Shown here: positions 45,194 through 49,836 of the stretch, in pieces
Layout: each line of letters opens with the position of its first letter
How positions within the stretch are numbered: position 1 is the first letter of the stretch
NCBI GenBank assembly: GCA_024401555.1
Contig: JAKSKV010000024.1
Span: 1-49,836 of the forward strand
From: Paludibacteraceae bacterium
GTDB lineage: Bacteria; Bacteroidota; Bacteroidia; Bacteroidales; Paludibacteraceae
DNA length: 49,836 bases
Direction: 5' to 3'
The notes under the pieces: model-generated
The model's input: only the letters and a program-made list of their open reading frames with translations
The model's database searches: none
Told to the model about the DNA's origin: nothing
Program-made: the position numbers and the translations under genes

Positions 45194-48100
45194 ATGTTCA
45201 AAATAGGTCTTGACATTGGCTCCACAACCGCTAAGATTGTGGTACTCGATGAAACTGGGAAAGTAGTATATTCATCATACAAGCGACACTTGGCGAATGT
45301 CAAGGGTGCCATCGCCGCATTCCTTGACGAACTGAAATCAACCCTCACCACAGAGAAATTCACACTATCCATCACTGGATCTGTGGGCTTAGGTGTCTCC
45401 GAGAGATACAATATTCCTTTTGTCCAAGAGGTAATCGCCGCTACGGAGTTCACCAAACAGGTGCATCCGGAAATCTCCACCATCATCGATATCGGTGGTG
45501 AGGACGCCAAGATTGTTTACTTGAAGGATGGACAAGTATCAGACCTCCGTATGAACGGTAACTGCGCCGGCGGTACAGGTGCCTTCATCGACCAAATGGC
45601 ACTCTGCCTTGGTGTAGAGGTGACTGACCTCGACGGACTTGCGAAAAATGCGGGACACGTTTACCCTATCGCATCCCGTTGTGGCGTGTTCTCCAAGACA
45701 GATATTCAAAACCTCATCGCCCGCAACGCCTCCAAGGAGGATATCGCGGCTTCCATCTTCCGCGCCGTGGCGGTACAGACTGCCAGTGCGCTCTCCCATG
45801 GATGTGAGGTGCGCTCGAAGGTGCTCTTTTGCGGTGGACCGCTCACCTTCATCGAGTCGCTCAGAAAAGCGATCGCCGACTACTTCAAGTTGGACATCAA
45901 CAAAGATTGCGTAGTCCTCGACAATGCGAATATCATCCCTGCATGGGGTACCGCCCTATTCAAGAACGAAATGACTCCTTTGGACGTCAATGAACTGACG
46001 GAGATTTTGAGCCGTGAGCCAGAAATCAAGAAGGAGGCCGATCCAAACAAGAACAAAACGAATGTCACCTTACCTCCTATCTTCGTCGATGAGGAGGAGT
46101 ACATGGCTTGGAAGGCCGAAAAGGAGAAATCACACATCCCTGTCGTCAATTTGAACGAATGCAAGGGAAAGACCTACTTGGGTATCGACTCCGGATCCAC
46201 CACCACCAAGATTGTCTTGATCAACGAGACAGGCGACATCCTCTACAAATATTATAGCCACAACGGAGGTAATCCAATCGGCGCCGTTCGACGCGGTTTG
46301 GAGAAATTGAAAGCCCGTTGCATCGAAGAGAAGTTGGATCTTGAGATCACAGCAGGCTGCTCCACCGGTTACGGTGAGGACTTGATCAAGGCCGCCTACT
46401 CACTTGACTTCGGTATGATCGAGACCATGGCCCACTATGTGGCCGCCAAGAATATGTGTCCGGATGTATCCTTTATCCTCGACATCGGAGGACAGGATAT
46501 GAAGGCCATCTACGTGGAGAATGGCGCATTGACCCGTATGGAGATCAACGAGGCCTGCTCATCAGGTTGCGGATCCTTCATCGAGACATTCGCCCAAACA
46601 TTGGGTTGCGAAATCACAGACTTCGTTTACCAAGCATGCCAAAGCCAAAACCCATGCGATCTGGGTACACGATGCACCGTCTTCATGAACTCCAAGGTGA
46701 AACAAGTGCTTCGCGAGGGCTATGCGGTGAGCGATATCGCCGCTGGTTTGGCCTATTCAGTTGTAAAGAACTGCCTGTTCAAGGTATTGAAAATCAAGAA
46801 TTACGAAGAGTTGGGCAAAAACATTGTACTGCAAGGTGGTACGATGAAGAACGACTCCATCGTGAAGGCATTCGAGAACCTCACCGGCACCAACGTATAT
46901 TGCAATAACGTGCCAGAATTGATGGGTGCCTACGGTTGCGCTCTCTACGCCAAGAAGATGCACGACCAATTGAAGAAGCCGACTCCGCTCGACAACTTCC
47001 TCAATGCCGCAGAATACGAGTCTAAATTATTATCCTGCAAAGGATGCGAAAATAATTGCCAGATCACCAAATACGCCTTCAAGAACGGTGGCGTCTATTA
47101 CTCTGGCAACAAGTGTGAGAAAGTGTTCAACAACGGAAGTTCGGCCGCTAAGCCGGGCATCGATATGAGCGCAAGAAAGTATCACGAACTTTTCGACCGC
47201 GCCGAACAACCATCCAAGTTGCTCACACCACTCTTCACCATGGGTATCCCTCGCGCCCTCAACATGTACGAGGAGTTCCCATTCTGGCACACCTTCTTCA
47301 CGGAGTGTAACATTGAGGTCGCATTGTCCTCAACCTCTACCTACCGCAACTACGAGAAAGGTGTCCATTCCGTGATGTCGGATAACATCTGCTTCCCTGC
47401 GAAGTTGGTACATAGCCACATATACGAACTCCAAGACAAGGGTGTGGACCGAATCTTCTTCCCACGCGTCGTTTACGAGTGTGTGGAGGATAATGCGGCA
47501 CACAACAGTTTCAACTGTCCGATCATCATCGGTTATCCGGATGTGGTGAACAGCGCCATCGACTCTGAAATTCCGATCGACTCCCCTGTCATCTCTTTCA
47601 AGGATGAGAAGCTTCTTTTGAAGCAGTTGATCCGCTACATGAAGGGATTGGGCATTCCGGAGAAGACCGTCAAAAAGGCTCATGAAAAGGCCGTGGCCGC
47701 ATACAGCCAGTTCGGTTTGAACCTCCGAAAATTGAATGAAGAGGCCTACGAAAACGCAAAGAAAGAAAACCGTTTGGTAATCGTTCTCGCCGGCCGTCCT
47801 TACCATACAGACCCGCTCATTCAGCACAAAGTTTCTGAGATGATTTCCCAGATGGGTGTGGATGTGATCACCGAAGAGGTGTCCAGAAAGAACAATGTGG
47901 ATGAGAAGGAAGCCTTTATCATCAAACAATGGTCTTTCGTCAACCGTATCCTCAACTCCGCTCAATGGGCGGCGCGTCAAGGCAGAAACGTCCACTACGT
48001 GGAGACCACTTCCTTCGGCTGTGGTCCAGACGCCTTCTTTGTCGATGAGGTTCGCAGCTTGCTCAATCGTTATGGTAAATCATTGACACTGTTGAAGATC

Positions 48101-49429
48101 GACGATATCAACAACGTGGGTTCCATGAAGTTGCGCGTCAGATCGCTTATCGAGAGTTTGAAATTTGAGGCCAAAGAGGCCACTGAGGTGAAGCCATTCG
48201 TGAAACCAAGCCGCTTCGAGGTGGGAGACAACGAGAAGCGAACCATCCTCGCGCCATTCTTCACCGAATACCTCTCCCCTCTCTTCCCTGCCGCATTCAA
48301 ATGGGCGGGTTATAACTTAGAGTCGTTGCCACTCAGCAACGCCGAGTCAAACGACATAGGTCTGAAATACTCCAACAATGAGGTTTGTTACCCTGCCACT
48401 TTGATCGTAGGAGACTTGATCAAGGCTTTGCAATCGGGTAAATATGACCTCGATAAGGTAGCCGTGGCTGTTACCCAATTGGGCCAGTGCCGCGCCGCCA
48501 ACTACCCGCCACTCATCCGTAAGGCCATCGTGGATGCGGGATTCGAGAAGGTACCGGTAATCGGTATCGGAGGAACCGACAACATCGAGGATCAACCAGG
48601 ATTCAAATTGAATCTTATCAAAGCGGCTCCGCTAGTCATTTACGCGACCATGTATGGTGACTGGTTGTCCATCTTCTACCACGCCATCGCCGTGAGAGAG
48701 AAGAACAAGGGAGAATCGCGCAAACTCCGCGACCTCTACTTGGAGAAGGCCAAACCATTGGTCGAAAAGAACGATACAAAGGGATTGCTGAAACTCATCG
48801 GAGAGGCTGCCAGAGCCTTCAACGAGGTGCCAATTTACGAGGATCGTGTCTATCCAAAGGCGGGTATCACAGGAGAGATCTTCTTGAAATTCAATCCATA
48901 CGCACACCGTTATGTGCCAGATTGGTTGATGGAACACGGTGTCGAGGTGATTCCTTCCGCGGTACACAACTTCTTCTTCCGCGCCTTCGTCAACTACAAA
49001 TTCAACAAAGAGAACTTCGTAAAGAGATTCAAGGTGCCGCCATTGGTGATCGATATGGCTTACAGCTATATCCGCAAGGTAATGAAGAAGATGGAGGCGG
49101 AGTGTTCCGTATTCCGTTACTACAAACCTGAACAGGATATCAAGACCATCAGCGAATACGCCAAGGATGTCATCTCGCTTTCCGCACAATTCGGAGAGGG
49201 CTGGTTGTTGCCAGCCGAGGTAATCGCCTTTATCAAGGATGGTTGCAACAATGTCGTCAGCATGCAACCTTTCGGATGCATCGCCAACCACATCGTGGCA
49301 CGCGGTATCGAGAAGAAAATGAAGCAACAATATCCACAATTGAACATGCTTTCCCTCGACTTCGACGGAGGTGTCAGCGAGGCGAACATCGCCAATCGTC
49401 TATTGCTTTTCACAAGCAACATGAAGTAA
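45194..49429 (+). CDS. Large acyl-CoA dehydratase activase-like protein (BcrA/BadF + DUF2229)
   Basis: A 1411-residue cytoplasmic protein of the 2-hydroxyglutaryl-CoA dehydratase activator group. Two tandem BadF/BcrA-type ASKHA ATPase domains: about 1-270 (GLDIGSTTAKI, IDIGGEDAKI, NCAGGTGAFID, RCGVFSKTD) and 325-595 (GIDSGSTTTKI, LDIGGQDMKA, ACSSGCGSFIE, RCTVFMNSK). In this family the C-x-G-T/C-G and R-C-x-V-F cysteines can hold a [4Fe-4S] cluster; both are kept in both domains. A cysteine-rich segment (LLSCKGCENNCQ, near 615-625) follows, then the DUF2229/CoA-activase region and a C-terminal part (HgdB-like) of about 700 residues. Related giant fusions are common in anaerobes, but their substrate is unknown. 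The ORF is unbroken. Confidence 0.85.
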   Translation: MFKIGLDIGSTTAKIVVLDETGKVVYSSYKRHLANVKGAIAAFLDELKSTLTTEKFTLSITGSVGLGVSERYNIPFVQEVIAATEFTKQVHPEISTIIDIGGEDAKIVYLKDGQVSDLRMNGNCAGGTGAFIDQMALCLGVEVTDLDGLAKNAGHVYPIASRCGVFSKTDIQNLIARNASKEDIAASIFRAVAVQTASALSHGCEVRSKVLFCGGPLTFIESLRKAIADYFKLDINKDCVVLDNANIIPAWGTALFKNEMTPLDVNELTEILSREPEIKKEADPNKNKTNVTLPPIFVDEEEYMAWKAEKEKSHIPVVNLNECKGKTYLGIDSGSTTTKIVLINETGDILYKYYSHNGGNPIGAVRRGLEKLKARCIEEKLDLEITAGCSTGYGEDLIKAAYSLDFGMIETMAHYVAAKNMCPDVSFILDIGGQDMKAIYVENGALTRMEINEACSSGCGSFIETFAQTLGCEITDFVYQACQSQNPCDLGTRCTVFMNSKVKQVLREGYAVSDIAAGLAYSVVKNCLFKVLKIKNYEELGKNIVLQGGTMKNDSIVKAFENLTGTNVYCNNVPELMGAYGCALYAKKMHDQLKKPTPLDNFLNAAEYESKLLSCKGCENNCQITKYAFKNGGVYYSGNKCEKVFNNGSSAAKPGIDMSARKYHELFDRAEQPSKLLTPLFTMGIPRALNMYEEFPFWHTFFTECNIEVALSSTSTYRNYEKGVHSVMSDNICFPAKLVHSHIYELQDKGVDRIFFPRVVYECVEDNAAHNSFNCPIIIGYPDVVNSAIDSEIPIDSPVISFKDEKLLLKQLIRYMKGLGIPEKTVKKAHEKAVAAYSQFGLNLRKLNEEAYENAKKENRLVIVLAGRPYHTDPLIQHKVSEMISQMGVDVITEEVSRKNNVDEKEAFIIKQWSFVNRILNSAQWAARQGRNVHYVETTSFGCGPDAFFVDEVRSLLNRYGKSLTLLKIDDINNVGSMKLRVRSLIESLKFEAKEATEVKPFVKPSRFEVGDNEKRTILAPFFTEYLSPLFPAAFKWAGYNLESLPLSNAESNDIGLKYSNNEVCYPATLIVGDLIKALQSGKYDLDKVAVAVTQLGQCRAANYPPLIRKAIVDAGFEKVPVIGIGGTDNIEDQPGFKLNLIKAAPLVIYATMYGDWLSIFYHAIAVREKNKGESRKLRDLYLEKAKPLVEKNDTKGLLKLIGEAARAFNEVPIYEDRVYPKAGITGEIFLKFNPYAHRYVPDWLMEHGVEVIPSAVHNFFFRAFVNYKFNKENFVKRFKVPPLVIDMAYSYIRKVMKKMEAECSVFRYYKPEQDIKTISEYAKDVISLSAQFGEGWLLPAEVIAFIKDGCNNVVSMQPFGCIANHIVARGIEKKMKQQYPQLNMLSLDFDGGVSEANIANRLLLFTSNMK

Positions 49430-49431
49430 TT

Positions 49432-49461
49432 TTTGATTTTTAGGTATTTTTTTTATCTTTG
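49432..49461 (+). promoter_or_regulatory. Promoter of the Lrp-type gene
   Basis: TTTG (49432-49435), 18 bp, TATCTTTG (49454-49461); 38 bases before the ATG. Confidence 0.6.
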
Positions 49462-49499
49462 TATATCAGTTAACGTCAACTGAATTAACACATTAGCCT

Positions 49500-49836
49500 A
49501 TGAGCGAACCTATTATTGACGAACTTGACAGAAAGATCATCCAGATGATCGCGCAAGATGCCAGAATCCCCTTTTTGGAAGTAGCCAGAGCCTGTAACGT
49601 AAGTGGCGCCGCCATCCATCAACGCATCCAACGGATGCAGAAATTGGGCGTCATCCGAGGTACCCAATTCATCTTTGATCCAAGAGCCTTAGGCTATCAA
49701 GCTTGCGCCTTCGTAGGCATATCACTTTCCGATCCTACCCGTTACGCAAAAGCGGAGGAGATTCTCAAGAATATCCCAGAAGTGGTGGAGTGTCACTACA
49801 CAACAGGAGAATACGACATAATGGTTAAGATCTACG
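49500..49836 (+). CDS. Lrp/AsnC family regulator (partial, cut by window end)
   Basis: The first 112 codons of a transcription regulator. Residues 5-50 carry the winged HTH (IIDELDRKIIQMIAQDARIP, then EVARACNVSGAAIHQRIQRM and KLGVIRGTQFI). The effector-binding RAM domain begins at about 65 (ACAFVGISLSD) and runs out of the window (VVECHYTTGEYDIMVKIY). Full members have about 150 residues. Its effector, usually an amino acid, cannot be told. It follows the activase gene with its own promoter. Confidence 0.9.
   Translation, partial: MSEPIIDELDRKIIQMIAQDARIPFLEVARACNVSGAAIHQRIQRMQKLGVIRGTQFIFDPRALGYQACAFVGISLSDPTRYAKAEEILKNIPEVVECHYTTGEYDIMVKIY

Noticed and set aside
49485-49667. Minus-strand frame across the Lrp gene start
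   Set aside because: Antisense to a clear Lrp/AsnC helix-turn-helix domain with its own promoter.

Overview
The window looks like a chromosome segment of a Bacteroidales bacterium. The evidence is: many TAnnTTTG promoter boxes (some with TTTG about 19-20 bp upstream), almost no Shine-Dalgarno sites, three secreted proteins with type IX secretion (T9SS)-like C-terminal domains, an RprX/RprY-type two-component pair and a HisIE-type gene. A secreted GH5 endoglucanase, a secreted GH30 enzyme and a cytoplasmic GH94 phosphorylase suggest a plant-polysaccharide degrader from a gut or rumen. I saw no rRNA, tRNA, CRISPR array, transposase or integrase.

Layout. 0-4.1 kb: trpB (TrpB2 type) with a strong terminator; a single Abi_2/HEPN defence gene with its own promoter and terminator-like leader RNA, lying between two 24-bp copies of part of that terminator; a YcxB-like membrane protein; a GT2 glycosyltransferase. 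4.4-11.2 kb: minus-strand operon of a small exported protein, a 1862-residue alpha-2-macroglobulin lipoprotein with thioester, and a TM2 protein. 11.3-11.6 kb: a cluster of palindromic repeats. 11.6-16.0 kb: operon cstA, FemAB/GNAT-like gene and two tandem DjlA-like J-domain genes. 16.0-18.85 kb: a scrap-yard in which a dinD pseudogene is split by about 2.1 kb of unrelated pieces (fic 3' part, an intact lipoprotein gene, an unknown 3' fragment, and an atpH-atpA junction fragment with foreign-looking codon use).

19-31 kb: MscS channel, class-C beta-lactamase-like hydrolase, unknown T9SS cargo, GH5 cellulase, coiled-coil tail-type exported protein, GH94 phosphorylase. 31-40 kb: MFS transporter, operon argD-hisIE-GT2 (the HisI half has lost all its cysteines), GH30 enzyme, phosphoethanolamine transferase, argC. 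40-49.8 kb: rprXY, a Kef-type antiporter with two TrkA_C domains, a 1411-residue acyl-CoA dehydratase activase-like protein, and the start of an Lrp/AsnC regulator cut by the window end.

How genes work together: GH5 would cut cellulose or beta-glucan outside the cell and GH94 would phosphorolyse imported disaccharide; no SusC/SusD pair is visible. argC and argD serve arginine synthesis but sit 4.4 kb apart in separate transcription units. The best candidate for an undescribed unit is the abi insertion at 1.60-2.69 kb: promoter, short terminated RNA, HEPN protein and flanking direct repeats in about 1.06 kb, placed so that the upstream terminator and the downstream promoter both remain complete.
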